Shown here in pieces: positions 41,670-50,877 of a stretch of 51,761 nt of DNA (positions within the stretch are counted from its first letter, which is position 1; every line of letters starts with the position of its first letter). The stretch is taken from NCBI GenBank assembly GCA_930989745.1, contig CAKNMY010000006.1, forward strand, positions 1 to 51,761. The letters run 5' to 3'. The translations under genes and the position numbers were made by a program. The DNA comes from an uncultured Lachnospiraceae bacterium (GTDB lineage Bacteria > Bacillota > Clostridia > Lachnospirales > Lachnospiraceae). The notes below the pieces were generated by a model that did not search any database, had not been told where the DNA came from, and worked only from the letters and a program-made list of their open reading frames with translations.

Positions 41670-42733
41670 GTTTCTACCTCGCCTTTCCCCTGTCCGTCTC
41701 CGCGGGAAACGTATCTTTTTCTCAATTGTCCACAGGCCCCGTCTATATCCCGGCCCATTTCCCTTCTAATAGTAACATTAATTCCGTATTTTTCAAGTTT
41801 TTTTCTAAAATTCTCTATAACATTTTTATCCGGCTGCACGTAATCGCGCTCCTCAATCGGGTTTACGGGTATGAGATTTACGTGACAGTTCAGCCCTTTT
41901 AAGAGCCCCGCAAGCTCCGCCGCGTCACCATCGGAATCGTTTGATCCGCCCACCAGACTGTACTCGAACGTCAGCCTTCTGCCTGTCTTTTTGAAATAAT
42001 TGCGGCAGGCATCGAGCACTTCCCGGATCGAATACTTATAGGCGATCGGCATCAGCGCCCTGCGCTTCTCATCATTTGATGCGTGCAGGGAGATAGCGAG
42101 CGTAATCTGCAGTCCCTCCTCCGCAAGCTGCTGCATGCGCGGGACAATCCCGCAGGTGGAGACTGTGATATTTCTCTGGCTGATATTTAATCCTTTCTCG
42201 TTGGAAAGCATGCGGATAAACTTCACGATATTGTCGTAATTGTCCATCGGCTCCCCGGTGCCCATCACCACAACGTTTGAGACGCGCTCCCCGGTCAGTG
42301 CCGTAATCCGGTAAATCTGCTCGAGCATCTCTGACGGAGCGAGGTTTCTCACCAGCCCTCCGATCGTGGACGCGCAGAAGCGGCAGCCCATACGGCAGCC
42401 CACCTGGGAGGAAATGCACACGGAATTGCCGTGATGATAGCGCATGAGCACGCTCTCGATTACATTTCCGTCCGGCAGCTCAAAGAGATACTTCTGCGTG
42501 CCGTCCAGCTTTGAAGTCTGTACCTGCACTGCCTGCAGGCAGACGTATGGATAGCTCTCATTTAATTTTCTGCGCAGCTCCTTGGAGAGGTTGCTCATCT
42601 CATCGTAAGACGACGCATGCTTTTTGTGCATCCACTCATAGAGCTGCTTTGCCTTAAAGGGCTTCTCCCCGAGGCGCTTCATCTCCTCCGAGAGTTCCTC
42701 CAGGCTCATGGATTTTAAGTCGGTCGTATTCAT
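41666..42733 (-). CDS. rlmN: Dual-specificity RNA methyltransferase RlmN
   Basis: 355-aa radical SAM enzyme methylating A2503 of 23S rRNA and A37 of some tRNAs. Seen: CRMGCRFCAS (the CxxxCxxC cluster motif, residues ~118-125), VVMGTGEPMDNYDNIVKFI, and the C-terminal ACGQLRKRY, which holds the resolving Cys. The start lies 3 nt after the rsmB stop. Confidence 0.97.
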   Translation of the reverse strand: MNTTDLKSMSLEELSEEMKRLGEKPFKAKQLYEWMHKKHASSYDEMSNLSKELRRKLNESYPYVCLQAVQVQTSKLDGTQKYLFELPDGNVIESVLMRYHHGNSVCISSQVGCRMGCRFCASTIGGLVRNLAPSEMLEQIYRITALTGERVSNVVVMGTGEPMDNYDNIVKFIRMLSNEKGLNISQRNITVSTCGIVPRMQQLAEEGLQITLAISLHASNDEKRRALMPIAYKYSIREVLDACRNYFKKTGRRLTFEYSLVGGSNDSDGDAAELAGLLKGLNCHVNLIPVNPIEERDYVQPDKNVIENFRKKLEKYGINVTIRREMGRDIDGACGQLRKRYVSRGDGQGKGEVET

Positions 42734-42736
42734 GTT

Positions 42737-44092
42737 TTATATTTCCTTTTTTCTCAGCCTTGCCAGAAAGAATCCGTCCGTCCCGTGCGTTCCGGGCAGA
42801 AGCTGCAGATAGCCCCGGGCGGTGGTTTCACTGTGCAGTTCCTCACAGAGATACTCATCCAGGCTTTCGGCTTCAAACTCATGGTTTTTCAGGAACCACT
42901 CCAGGTTCTCTTCGTTCTCCGCGCGGTCGACTGTGCAGGTACTGAAAATCAGTGTACCGTTCGCTTTTACATACTGCGCGGCATTGCTGAGGATCCTTCT
43001 CTGAAGCTTTACAAGCTCTGACTGCTTCTGCGCTGTCATCTTATACTTGATATCCGTCTTTCGGCCGATGACGCCAAGCCCGGAACAGGGCACGTCGGCA
43101 AGCACCACATCGGCTTTCCCGATACAGGATTTGTCCAGAACTGTGGCGTCGCTGCGCACCGCGCGCATATTTTTTACACGGCACCGCTCCATATTCTCCT
43201 CCAGAAGCCCGATCTTATAACTGGTCAGGTCGCGCGCCTCCACCATGCCCGTGCCCTGCAGCTTATCCGCTGCATAGAGGCTTTTTCCGCCGGGCGCCGC
43301 GCACAGATCGAGCACGAAATCTCCCTTCTGAAAACCGGCCGCCTCGCCCGCCAGCATGGAACTGACATCCTGTACCTGGAAACAGCCTTCCTGAAACGCC
43401 TCGACGGCAGGCAGATAATTGTAGCCGGAAATATAGTACGCTCCCTCCACATACGGAGCGGGTTCAGCGGTTACGCCCTGTCTCTTCAGACTTTCCAGCG
43501 TTCTCTCTCTGTCCTCGGCGCTGCCCCGCAGATATACACTCGTGGGGCGTTCCTTCAGGAACTGCGCCAGCATGGCTTCCGTCTTCTCAAATCCCAGCTG
43601 GCCGAGCCATTTTTCCACCAGCCAGACCGGCATCGAATACTTTACCGAGAGATATTCCACCGGCTGCTCCCTGTCCGGGAACGGGATATGTCCCTTGCTT
43701 CTAGCAATATTTCTCAGCACGCCGTTTACAAATCCCTTCAGGCTGTAAAATCCCTTCCTCTGCGCCAGCTTTACGGCCTCGTTGCACACCGCTGAGTCCG
43801 GGATGCTGTCCATATAGCAGAGCTGGTAGACCGCGCTTCTTAAAATATTCTGGATCACCGGCTTCATTTTCGATACCCTGACCTTGGAAAAACGGTCGAT
43901 GATATAATCGATCTGCAGCATATATTCCACAGTCCCCTCGCAGATCCGGGTGATAAACGCCCGGTCCTGCTTGGGGAGATACTGATACTTCTCCAGCGTG
44001 CTGCGGATTGCCAGATGACTGTACTGCTCCTCCCGGTTGATCTCCAAAAGGATATTTAAAATAATTTCCCTTAAATTTACTGTATTAGTCAC
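42737..44092 (-). CDS. rsmB: 16S rRNA (cytosine967-C5)-methyltransferase RsmB
   Basis: 451-aa methyltransferase with an N-terminal NusB-like RNA-binding domain (residues ~5-140) and a C-terminal SAM domain. Seen: VLDLCAAPGGKSLYAAD (SAM), ADVPCSGLGVIGRKTDIKY with the catalytic PC, and LIFSTCTVDRAENEENL with the second Cys. The start is taken as GTG at 44092, 8 nt from GGAGG; an earlier GTG at 44098 is too close to it. It overlaps the metallopeptidase gene. Confidence 0.95.
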   Translation of the reverse strand: MTNTVNLREIILNILLEINREEQYSHLAIRSTLEKYQYLPKQDRAFITRICEGTVEYMLQIDYIIDRFSKVRVSKMKPVIQNILRSAVYQLCYMDSIPDSAVCNEAVKLAQRKGFYSLKGFVNGVLRNIARSKGHIPFPDREQPVEYLSVKYSMPVWLVEKWLGQLGFEKTEAMLAQFLKERPTSVYLRGSAEDRERTLESLKRQGVTAEPAPYVEGAYYISGYNYLPAVEAFQEGCFQVQDVSSMLAGEAAGFQKGDFVLDLCAAPGGKSLYAADKLQGTGMVEARDLTSYKIGLLEENMERCRVKNMRAVRSDATVLDKSCIGKADVVLADVPCSGLGVIGRKTDIKYKMTAQKQSELVKLQRRILSNAAQYVKANGTLIFSTCTVDRAENEENLEWFLKNHEFEAESLDEYLCEELHSETTARGYLQLLPGTHGTDGFFLARLRKKEI

Positions 44093-44822
44093 GGTCACGT
44101 CCTCCGGCCAAAATCACAAGTCTCAGAAGCTGAAGCAGAGATCCTGCCAGCGCCGCCACATACGTCATCGCCGCCGCGGAAAGTACCTTTCTTCCATCTC
44201 TCAGCTCATTGTCGCCCATGATGCCGCAGCCCTGCAGCATGCGCAGCGCGCGCGAGGAAGCGTTTACTTCCACCGGAAGCGTGATGAGCTGGAAGATCAC
44301 CGCGAAAAGGAAGAACACGATGCCGGCTTTCATCAGCGCCGGGATGGAAAAGATCAGTCCCATGATGAAAATCGGAATCGCCAGTGAAGATCCGATGTTC
44401 GCCACCGGAACAATCGCGCTTCTCCAGGCCAGCGGCGCGTAGCCCCTGTTGTGCTGTACCGCGTGGCCGCACTCATGCGCCGCGACACAGACCGCTGCCA
44501 GAGAACGGCTGCCGTAAACAGTGTCTGAGAGCGCCAGCGTCTTGTCCTTCGGATTGTAATGGTCCGTGAGGTTTCCGCGGATATGCGTGATCCGCATGTC
44601 ATAAATTCCCGCTGCGTGCAGAAGGCTCTGCGCTGCCTCCGCCCCGCTCAGCCCGCTGCGGCTGGGAACCCGGCTGTAGCGGCTAAAAGCGCTTTTCATC
44701 TTCATGGACGCCGCGCTGGAAAGGATCACCGCAAGGATCACCAGCAAATATGTCCCGTCAAAATAAAACCCGTGATAGCCATAACCATATCCCCCCATAA
44801 AAGCAACGGTACTTGCTGTCAT
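44085..44822 (-). CDS. Membrane zinc metallopeptidase (YugP family)
   Basis: 245-aa membrane protease. Seen: a Gly/Tyr-rich N-terminus, a membrane segment (~25-40), the zinc motif AAHECGHAVQH (HExxH), and two more hydrophobic segments (~145-185) before a conserved LPVEVNASSRALRML, which includes the downstream zinc ligand region. The substrate is unknown. In Firmicutes this gene often sits between fmt and rsmB, as here: 11 bp after fmt and overlapping rsmB. Confidence 0.9.
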   Translation of the reverse strand: MTASTVAFMGGYGYGYHGFYFDGTYLLVILAVILSSAASMKMKSAFSRYSRVPSRSGLSGAEAAQSLLHAAGIYDMRITHIRGNLTDHYNPKDKTLALSDTVYGSRSLAAVCVAAHECGHAVQHNRGYAPLAWRSAIVPVANIGSSLAIPIFIMGLIFSIPALMKAGIVFFLFAVIFQLITLPVEVNASSRALRMLQGCGIMGDNELRDGRKVLSAAAMTYVAALAGSLLQLLRLVILAGGRDRD

Positions 44823-44833
44823 GTATTTTCCTC

Positions 44834-45778
44834 CTATCTTTTCTCACTGCCCAGTATAGTTCCCGCTTCTATCGCAAAGCCGCGCAGGAACGCTTCCGCA
44901 TCCATACGCTTCTTGCCTTCAAGCTGAATTTCGAGCAGTCTGAGCGCGCCGTCGCCGGTACTCACGACAAGGCCTCCCTTTCCCGCTTCCAGAACGGTTC
45001 CGGGCGCGCTTCCCGCTTTGCCTTCCGCCGTCTCGGCACGCCAGATTTTCAGTGTCTTTCCGCCCAGGTACGTATACGCGCTGGGCCACGGGCTCATGCC
45101 GCGGATCAGCCGTTCGATATTCACTGCCGTGCTGCTCCAGTCAATCTCTCCGTCCTTCTTGCTTATCATGCGCGAATAGGGCGTGGGACTTAACTCCGGC
45201 TGCTTTTCGTATACAGCGCTCTGATCCTCCAGAGTGGGCAGCGTCTGCACCAGGAGCTTCGCCCCCGCATCGCTCAGCTTATCGAACAGTGTTCCGGCGG
45301 TTTCATCCTTCACCAGCGGAATCTCAACTTTGGATATCATGTCTCCGGTATCGAGTCCCGCGTCCATGCGCATAATCGTAACACCTGAGACCTCCTCGCC
45401 GTCGATAATCGCCCACTGGATCGGAGCTGCGCCCCGGTACTTCGGAAGCAGGGACGCGTGAACGTTGATGCAGCCATAGCGCGGAATATCCAGAATCTGC
45501 TGCGGAATGATCTGACCGAACGCCACCACGACAATCACATCCGGCTGAAGGCTTCTGATCTTCTCCACTGCCTCCGGATCCCGGATCTTTGCAGGCTGAT
45601 AGACAGGCAGCCCATGCCGCTGCGCCGCCTCCTTTACCGGAGTGGGCTGCAGCTCCTTCCCTCTTCCCCTGGGCTTATCCGGCTGTGTCACCACGCAGGC
45701 CACCTCATGGCCGGCCGCCACGACAGCTTCCAGAGTTCCCACAGAGAAATCGGGAGTTCCCATAAATACAATTCTCAT
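44834..45778 (-). CDS. fmt: Methionyl-tRNA formyltransferase
   Basis: 314-aa enzyme formylating initiator Met-tRNA with 10-formyl-THF. Seen: MRIVFMGTPDFSVGTLEAV, QPDKPRGRGKELQPTPVK, CINVHASLLPKYRGAAPIQWAI with the catalytic Asn/His, MDAGLDTGDM with the catalytic Asp, and a C-terminal OB domain (residues ~207-314). It lies 6 bp after def, its functional partner. Confidence 0.97.
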   Translation of the reverse strand: MRIVFMGTPDFSVGTLEAVVAAGHEVACVVTQPDKPRGRGKELQPTPVKEAAQRHGLPVYQPAKIRDPEAVEKIRSLQPDVIVVVAFGQIIPQQILDIPRYGCINVHASLLPKYRGAAPIQWAIIDGEEVSGVTIMRMDAGLDTGDMISKVEIPLVKDETAGTLFDKLSDAGAKLLVQTLPTLEDQSAVYEKQPELSPTPYSRMISKKDGEIDWSSTAVNIERLIRGMSPWPSAYTYLGGKTLKIWRAETAEGKAGSAPGTVLEAGKGGLVVSTGDGALRLLEIQLEGKKRMDAEAFLRGFAIEAGTILGSEKR

Positions 45779-45784
45779 ATGCTC

Positions 45785-46261
45785 TTACTCCTCGTCTTCA
45801 TCGTACTCCACATCCTGGAGTTCTCCTTCAACATGCTCCACATACATAATGCCGTCCAGATGCTCGCACTCATGGCAGATGCAGCGCGCAAGCAGGTCTG
45901 TGCCCTCCAGCACAAACTTCTTCATGTTCCTGTCATACGCCTCCACCTTCACATAATTCGGGCGCGTCACCACACCGGTCTTGCCCGGAAGGCTTAAGCA
46001 CCCCTCATTTCCGGTCTGGCTGCCGCTGGTCTCAAGAATAACGGGATTGATCAGCACGTATGGATTCTCATCCACATCGATGACCACAATGCGCTTCAGG
46101 ATTCCCACCTGGGGAGCTGCAAGCCCTACTCCGCACGCGTCATACATAGTCTCAAACATATCGTCCACGAGCTGCTGAAGCTTTGGAGTCATCTCCTCCA
46201 CCGGGCGGCACTTCTTTGTCAGCACCGCGTCTCCCATTACTCTGATCGTTCTTATTGCCAT
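45785..46261 (-). CDS. def: Peptide deformylase
   Basis: 158-aa metalloenzyme removing the formyl group from new proteins. Seen: GVGLAAPQVG (motif 1), EGCLSLPG (motif 2, metal Cys) and CHECEHLDG (motif 3, HExxH). The acidic tail EYDEDEE is longer than in many relatives. Lies between priA and fmt. Confidence 0.97.
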   Translation of the reverse strand: MAIRTIRVMGDAVLTKKCRPVEEMTPKLQQLVDDMFETMYDACGVGLAAPQVGILKRIVVIDVDENPYVLINPVILETSGSQTGNEGCLSLPGKTGVVTRPNYVKVEAYDRNMKKFVLEGTDLLARCICHECEHLDGIMYVEHVEGELQDVEYDEDEE

Positions 46262-46280
46262 AGTTCATCTCTCCTTCTCT

Positions 46281-48515
46281 TTACTTTCTCTGTCCGTATC
46301 GAAATTCAAACTGTATATAAATCTCCTTAAATCCACTGTTAATCTCAATGTACTTCTCCAGCTTGTCCTTCAGCGCCACCAGCACCCGGTAGTCCTTCTC
46401 CTTCAGATACAGCACCATTCGGTACATATCGCGCACCTTTGAGACGCTTTCCGCCGCAGGCCCGAGCATTGAGAGCGTTCCGGAACGGTTCGCCCTCACC
46501 AGGAACTTCCTGATATAGTCCATCGCGCGCGCCAGAAGCTCTTCGTCAGAACACGCGGCGTGAACCGCGAGCAGATTCTGTGCCGGAGGATATCCCATCA
46601 GCTTCCGGTAGCTGATCTCTTCCTCGTAAAACGCCTCGTAATCCTGAGCCGCAGCGGTCTGGATGCTGTAATGCTCCGGCTGGTACGTCTGAATGACGGC
46701 CTCGCCGGGAAGCTCTGCGCGCCCTGCCCGTCCTACCGCCTGTGTCAGAAGCTGAAACGTCCGCTCTGACGCGCGGTAATCATCGGCAAAGAGCGACAGG
46801 TCCGCGGCCAGCACGCCTACCAGCGTCACATGGGGAAAATCATGTCCCTTTACGATCATCTGCGTACCGATCAGGATATCTGCTTCGTGTCCGGCGAACT
46901 GCTTCAGGATCTGCTCATAGGCACCCTTCCTCCGGGTCGTGTCCAAATCCATGCGCAGGATACGCGCCTTCGGATACATGGTTTTTACAATCTTTTCAAT
47001 CTGCTGTGTGCCTGCCCGGAATCCCCCGATATATGGGGAATGGCAGACAGGACACGTCTGCACCTGCCGTGTCTCATAACCGCAGTAGTGGCAGACCAGC
47101 CGCCCGTTCTCATGGCTGGTCAGAGACACATCGCAGTGCGGACATTTGAGCACGATTCCGCAGGAACGGCAGGAGATAAATCCTGCGTAGCCCCGGCGGT
47201 TTAAAAACAGCACGGTCTGCTCGCCGCGCTCGAGACGCTGCGCGATTGCCTCCTGCAGGTACATGCTCAAAATGGAACGGTTGCCGCTCTTAAGCTCCTC
47301 CCGCATATCCGTCACATGAACGGCGGGAAGCCGCGCGTTCCCATAGCGATGCGTCAGGCTTACGAGGCGATATTCCCCCTGTGTACTGCGAAAGTACGCT
47401 TCCACCGAGGGTGTCGCTGATCCCATGACGAAGAGGGCGTTCTCCAGCTTTGCCCGCTCCTGCGCGGTCTCCCGCGCGTGATACCTGGGCGTATTCTCAC
47501 TCTGATAAGAATTCTCATGCTCCTCGTCCATGATGATCAGCCCCAGATCGGGAAACGGTGTGAACAGTGCGGACCGGGGACCGATCATAACGCGGATCTC
47601 TCCTCTCTTTGCCCGTTCGAACTGATCAAAACGCTCTCCCTGGGAGAGCTGAGAGTGCAGAACAGAGACCTGATCGCCGAATCTGCGGTAGAAGCGCAGC
47701 ACGGTCTGATACGTGAGGGCGATCTCAGGGATCAGAACGATTGCCTGCTTCCCCTCTTCCAGAATCCGCCCGATCAGTTCCATATATACCCGGGTCTTTC
47801 CGCTTCCAGTGACTCCATGAATCAGGCAGGGACGCCGCCTGTGCTCCCACTCTTCAAAAATCTGCCCCACAGCCTCCTGCTGCTCTGCGGTGAGCGGCGC
47901 AGATTCCTTCTCCACCGGCACGCCTGCAAAGGGATTTCTCCAGACCTGGCGGGAACAGACCTCCAGAACGCCCTGCTCCTGCAGCGCGCGGATGGCATCG
48001 CGCGAAATCTTATGCTCTCCTGTGGCTTCAGTATAAGAAACCTCCTGCCGTTCCTTCAGAAGCAGCAGCAGGCGAAGACGCGCCTTCTGATTCTTGCGGC
48101 GGTATAATTCCTCCTGTTCACTGGCCTGCTCCGGCGTAAGAAGGAATCTGAGCGTGCGCTTTTCCACTGCTCTCATCTTCTGCTTTACAGGCAGGATTGT
48201 CTTTAATGCCTGAATCATCGTAGAACCGTAATTCTCCCGGATCCAGCCTGCCAGAGGGAGCAGCTTTGCCTCCACTTCCACGCCTCCGGGCGCGGTTCCC
48301 GCGATATCCTTCAGTCTGCTCTCCTCACAGAACGGCGTATCGGACAGCCCGACCACATAGCCGGAAATCCTGCGGTTTCCGTTCCCGAAGGGTACGAGCA
48401 CCTTATCCCCTATGTGAATCTGTCCGCGCAGCGCCTCCGGAATGCGGTATTGAAACGTCCTGTCGATCTGGGAGTGGGTAATGTCCACAATAATATCCGC
48501 ATACTTTTCCTTCAC
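46281..48515 (-). CDS. priA: Primosomal protein N' (replication restart helicase PriA)
   Basis: 744-aa 3'-5' helicase that reloads DnaB at stalled forks. Order: an N-terminal DNA-binding domain (residues ~1-200), Walker A GVTGSGKTRVYM, DEEH box, a zinc region with four CxxC pairs (CRSCGIVLKCPHC and CHYCGY/CPVCHS), and helicase motifs GTQMIVKGHDFPHVTLVG and QAVGRAGRAELPGE. The start is GTG at 48515 with GGGAGG 6 nt upstream, 18 bp after murE. Confidence 0.96.
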   Translation of the reverse strand: MKEKYADIIVDITHSQIDRTFQYRIPEALRGQIHIGDKVLVPFGNGNRRISGYVVGLSDTPFCEESRLKDIAGTAPGGVEVEAKLLPLAGWIRENYGSTMIQALKTILPVKQKMRAVEKRTLRFLLTPEQASEQEELYRRKNQKARLRLLLLLKERQEVSYTEATGEHKISRDAIRALQEQGVLEVCSRQVWRNPFAGVPVEKESAPLTAEQQEAVGQIFEEWEHRRRPCLIHGVTGSGKTRVYMELIGRILEEGKQAIVLIPEIALTYQTVLRFYRRFGDQVSVLHSQLSQGERFDQFERAKRGEIRVMIGPRSALFTPFPDLGLIIMDEEHENSYQSENTPRYHARETAQERAKLENALFVMGSATPSVEAYFRSTQGEYRLVSLTHRYGNARLPAVHVTDMREELKSGNRSILSMYLQEAIAQRLERGEQTVLFLNRRGYAGFISCRSCGIVLKCPHCDVSLTSHENGRLVCHYCGYETRQVQTCPVCHSPYIGGFRAGTQQIEKIVKTMYPKARILRMDLDTTRRKGAYEQILKQFAGHEADILIGTQMIVKGHDFPHVTLVGVLAADLSLFADDYRASERTFQLLTQAVGRAGRAELPGEAVIQTYQPEHYSIQTAAAQDYEAFYEEEISYRKLMGYPPAQNLLAVHAACSDEELLARAMDYIRKFLVRANRSGTLSMLGPAAESVSKVRDMYRMVLYLKEKDYRVLVALKDKLEKYIEINSGFKEIYIQFEFRYGQRK

Positions 48516-48533
48516 GAATATCCTCCCGCCGCG

Positions 48534-50009
48534 TCACACGTTTCCGGCGCTCTTATCCGCCTCCAGAATCTCGCGGATCAAAACGCGCTCATCCATCGGA
48601 TACTTCCTGCCCCGGATTTCCTGGTAATCTTCGTGTCCTTTGCCCGCCAGCACAATAATATCTCCCGGCTCTCCGTGATGGATCGCGTAGGCAATCGCCT
48701 CTCTGCGGTCCGGAATTTCAACGTACTTTCCGTCAGTCTTCGCAATGCCTGTCTTGATATCGTCAATAATTGCCTGAGGTTCCTCATCCCGCGGATTGTC
48801 TGATGTGATAATCGTCAGATCCGCAAGCCTTCCGGAAACCTCTCCCATCTCATATCTGCGCAGCTTTGAGCGGTTGCCGCCGCAGCCGAACAGCGCCACC
48901 AGCCGGTGGGGATGGTATTCGCGCAGCGTTGTGAGCAGGCTTTCCAGCGCCATGGCGTTGTGCGCGTAATCGATCATCAGGGTAAACTCATCGGATACCT
49001 TGATCATCTCGATTCTTCCCTTGACCTTTGCCACCTTCAGGGCAGCCGTGATCTTCTCCTCCGGCACGCCGAAATGGCGGCAGATCGCGATGGCGGTCAG
49101 TGAATTGTAGATACTGAATTTTCCCGGGATATCAATCTCCACCGGAAAGTTCATCAGTCCCTCCACCCGGTAGGCAATGCCGAGATAGCCGGGACGGGAG
49201 ACAAGATGCGAATCTGCGGCGCGCAGATCCGCCTGCGGTGAAAATCCGAATGTCTCCAGACTGCAGGTATGGCCCTCGATAATCTGATCAAAATGCGGGT
49301 CATCCGCATTCACAATTCCCACGCGGCACTGCTTCAGCAGCATGCTCTTGCAGCGAAGATAGTCCTCAAAGCTGCTGTGTTCATTCGGGCCGATATGATC
49401 CGGCTCGATGTTGGTGAATATGCCGTAGTCGAAGACAAAGCCCGCCGTGCGGTGAAGCATCAGTCCCTGGGAGGATACTTCCATCACCACACTGTCGCAG
49501 CCCGCCTCCACCATCTTTGCGAAAGCTTCCTGCACCAGGTAGGATTCCGGCGTCGTGTTCACTGCCGGAATGTGCTCTTCGCCGATAATGGTCTCGATCG
49601 TGCCGATCAGGCCGACCTTGTGCCCGGCGTTTTCCAAAATGGATTTTACCATATAAGTTGTCGTCGTCTTGCCTTTGGTTCCCGTGATTCCTATGGTCTT
49701 TAATTTCTCCGCGGGATGTCCGAAATATGCACAGGAAATCAGCGCCATGGCATATCTCGTATTCTCCACCAGCAGCACTGTCACATCGTCTGGAACCTTC
49801 ACCGGCTCCTCGACTACCAGAACAGCCGCTCCCTTCTCTGCCACATCCGCGGCAAAAGTGTGTCCATCCACCACTGCGCCCCGGATGCATATAAACAAAG
49901 CGCCTGGCGTCACCTTGCGGGAGTCAGATACCACTGCTGTAACCTCCCGCTCCACACTGCCCTGGATGCAGGTGTACTCCAGACGTTCGAGTAAGTTCAT
50001 CAGTTTCAT
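48534..50009 (-). CDS. murE: UDP-MurNAc-L-Ala-D-Glu:meso-diaminopimelate ligase MurE
   Basis: 491-aa Mur ligase adding the third stem-peptide residue. Seen: the ATP loop GITGTKGKTTTTYMVKSIL (residues ~107-125), NTTPES (substrate), TNIEPDHIGPNEHSSFEDY, the carbamylated-Lys region, and TSDNPRDEEPQ. DNPR is known to mark ligases for meso-diaminopimelate instead of lysine. The ATG at 50009 has GGAGG 7 nt upstream; the ATG at 50027 is upstream of the site and less likely. It heads the 13-kb operon ending at thiN and stands apart from the main dcw cluster. Confidence 0.95.
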   Translation of the reverse strand: MKLMNLLERLEYTCIQGSVEREVTAVVSDSRKVTPGALFICIRGAVVDGHTFAADVAEKGAAVLVVEEPVKVPDDVTVLLVENTRYAMALISCAYFGHPAEKLKTIGITGTKGKTTTTYMVKSILENAGHKVGLIGTIETIIGEEHIPAVNTTPESYLVQEAFAKMVEAGCDSVVMEVSSQGLMLHRTAGFVFDYGIFTNIEPDHIGPNEHSSFEDYLRCKSMLLKQCRVGIVNADDPHFDQIIEGHTCSLETFGFSPQADLRAADSHLVSRPGYLGIAYRVEGLMNFPVEIDIPGKFSIYNSLTAIAICRHFGVPEEKITAALKVAKVKGRIEMIKVSDEFTLMIDYAHNAMALESLLTTLREYHPHRLVALFGCGGNRSKLRRYEMGEVSGRLADLTIITSDNPRDEEPQAIIDDIKTGIAKTDGKYVEIPDRREAIAYAIHHGEPGDIIVLAGKGHEDYQEIRGRKYPMDERVLIREILEADKSAGNV

Positions 50010-50139
50010 TTTATTGCCTCCAATCATGATTTGTAACTGTCAAAACCGTTACTTTCAGATATATGCTTGCAGACAGCCGCACAGAACAGCTACAATAATC
50101 CATGTTTAAGCATACCATAGACGCCGGGTGTTTTCAACT

Positions 50140-50179
50140 AAAAAGGAGGTCGCGCTGTGCCGTACAGCTCTCCCTCCCT
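50140..50179 (-). terminator. Possible terminator of the DUF6465-type gene
   Basis: On the minus strand GGAGG...GCTGT pairs with ACAGC...CCTCC through an internal loop and is followed by TTTTTAG. The stem is interrupted, so this is a moderate call. It lies between the DUF6465-type stop (50194) and murE. Confidence 0.5.
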
Positions 50180-50193
50180 GCAGTCTTTTTTCA

Positions 50194-50616
50194 TCAGAAC
50201 AGGTCGATATCCCCGCTGATGTCTCCATTAATAGTAAAATATGCCTTTCCGTCTTCCGGTTTCATATAGATATCCAGAGTATCCAGATCTTTGATCATGT
50301 TTCCCTGATCCTTCCACCATGCTTTAATCTTGGCGATGATCTCCTGCTCCTCTACCTGTTTTCCCTGATACTGTAAGCAAACGTTCACTTTTAACGTCCT
50401 CCCTTTCTTTGCCGCAGGCTTCTTCTCCTGCTCTTTTTCCTTCAAGGCAGCATTTTTTGCCGGCGCTGTCTCTTTCGGCTCAGCCGCTTTGCTCTCTGCC
50501 GCTGCATTCTCTTCTATTTCTTTCGTCGGAGCCGGCGCTGTCGGCTGCTGAACCGCGGTCTTCAGCGTATGTTCTTTCTTCTTCGCCAGTTTTTTTGCCA
50601 AACGCTTATTTGCCAT
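50194..50616 (-). CDS. DUF6465-type small protein with Lys/Ala/Glu-rich N-terminus
   Basis: 140-aa protein. Residues 1-72 are low-complexity and rich in Lys, Ala, Glu and Pro (AKKLAKKKEHTLK and similar). Residues ~73-140 form a compact domain: LKVNVCLQYQGKQVEEQEI, then IKAWWKDQGN and DIYMKPEDGKAYFTINGDISGDIDLF. The C-terminal domain resembles DUF6465 proteins, which are common in Lachnospiraceae and have no known function. AAGGAGG lies 5 nt before the ATG, and the promoter is at 50646-50674. Confidence 0.75.
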   Translation of the reverse strand: MANKRLAKKLAKKKEHTLKTAVQQPTAPAPTKEIEENAAAESKAAEPKETAPAKNAALKEKEQEKKPAAKKGRTLKVNVCLQYQGKQVEEQEIIAKIKAWWKDQGNMIKDLDTLDIYMKPEDGKAYFTINGDISGDIDLF

Positions 50617-50645
50617 AATTTCCTCCTTACGTTATAGTCTTAACG

Positions 50646-50674
50646 ATTCTATCACACTTTTTTGAATCTGCCAA
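50646..50674 (-). promoter_or_regulatory. Sigma-A promoter of the DUF6465-type gene
   Basis: On the minus strand TTGGCA (50669-50674), a 17-bp spacer and TAGAAT (50646-50651), about 30 nt before the ATG. Confidence 0.65.
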
Positions 50675-50742
50675 CTAAAATCTTCATTCCGGATTTGCCG
50701 TCAGTTATAATCTCTTTAGAAAATTTCGGTTTTTTTTATACT

Positions 50743-50760
50743 TTCGACATACTTTCAACA
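50743..50760. promoter_or_regulatory. Tandem Spo0A-like boxes
   Basis: On the minus strand TGTTGAAAGTA and TGTCGAAAGTA stand in direct repeat with an 11-bp period, about one helical turn. TGTCGAA is the perfect 0A box and TGTTGAA has one change. They lie 12 bp upstream of a plus-strand TATAAT (50772-50777) and 69 bp upstream of the -35 of the DUF6465-type gene. Confidence 0.55.
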
Positions 50761-50771
50761 TATTCTCTGCC

Positions 50772-50863
50772 TATAATAACACTCAGATAGTTGATGAACC
50801 ACTCACTATCTCCCCCCTCATAAAATACAAAAAACGGAGCAGCATCAGCTGTTCCGTTTTTTG
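50772..50863 (+). ncRNA. Possible ~80-nt small RNA
   Basis: A perfect TATAAT at 50772-50777 is followed by a small stem (agatagt/actatct, 50785-50811), a C-rich single-stranded stretch, and a strong intrinsic terminator at 50828-50863. No credible ORF lies between. The -35 region holds the 0A-like boxes instead of a good hexamer, so transcription may need Spo0A. No known RNA family was recognised. Confidence 0.3.
50828..50863. terminator. Bidirectional rho-independent terminator
   Basis: A 16-bp stem with one G-U pair (caaaaaacggagcagc/gctgttccgttttttg) and an atca loop, with T-tracts on both strands. On the minus strand it lies 15 nt after the HAD phosphatase stop; on the plus strand it would end the putative small RNA. 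Confidence 0.9.
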
Positions 50864-50877
50864 CGTGCCTCCGTCTC

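Noticed and set aside
50033..50052. gtaac...gttac inverted repeat upstream of murE as another miniature-element copy
   Set aside because: Only the outer bases match the element ends, the inner sequence differs, and the flanking 8-mers (catgattt and tttcagat) are not duplicated.
50146..50213. Plus-strand GGAGG followed by a GTG and 17 more codons near 50157
   Set aside because: Very short, no conservation signal, and the GGAGG is explained as one arm of the terminator on the minus strand.
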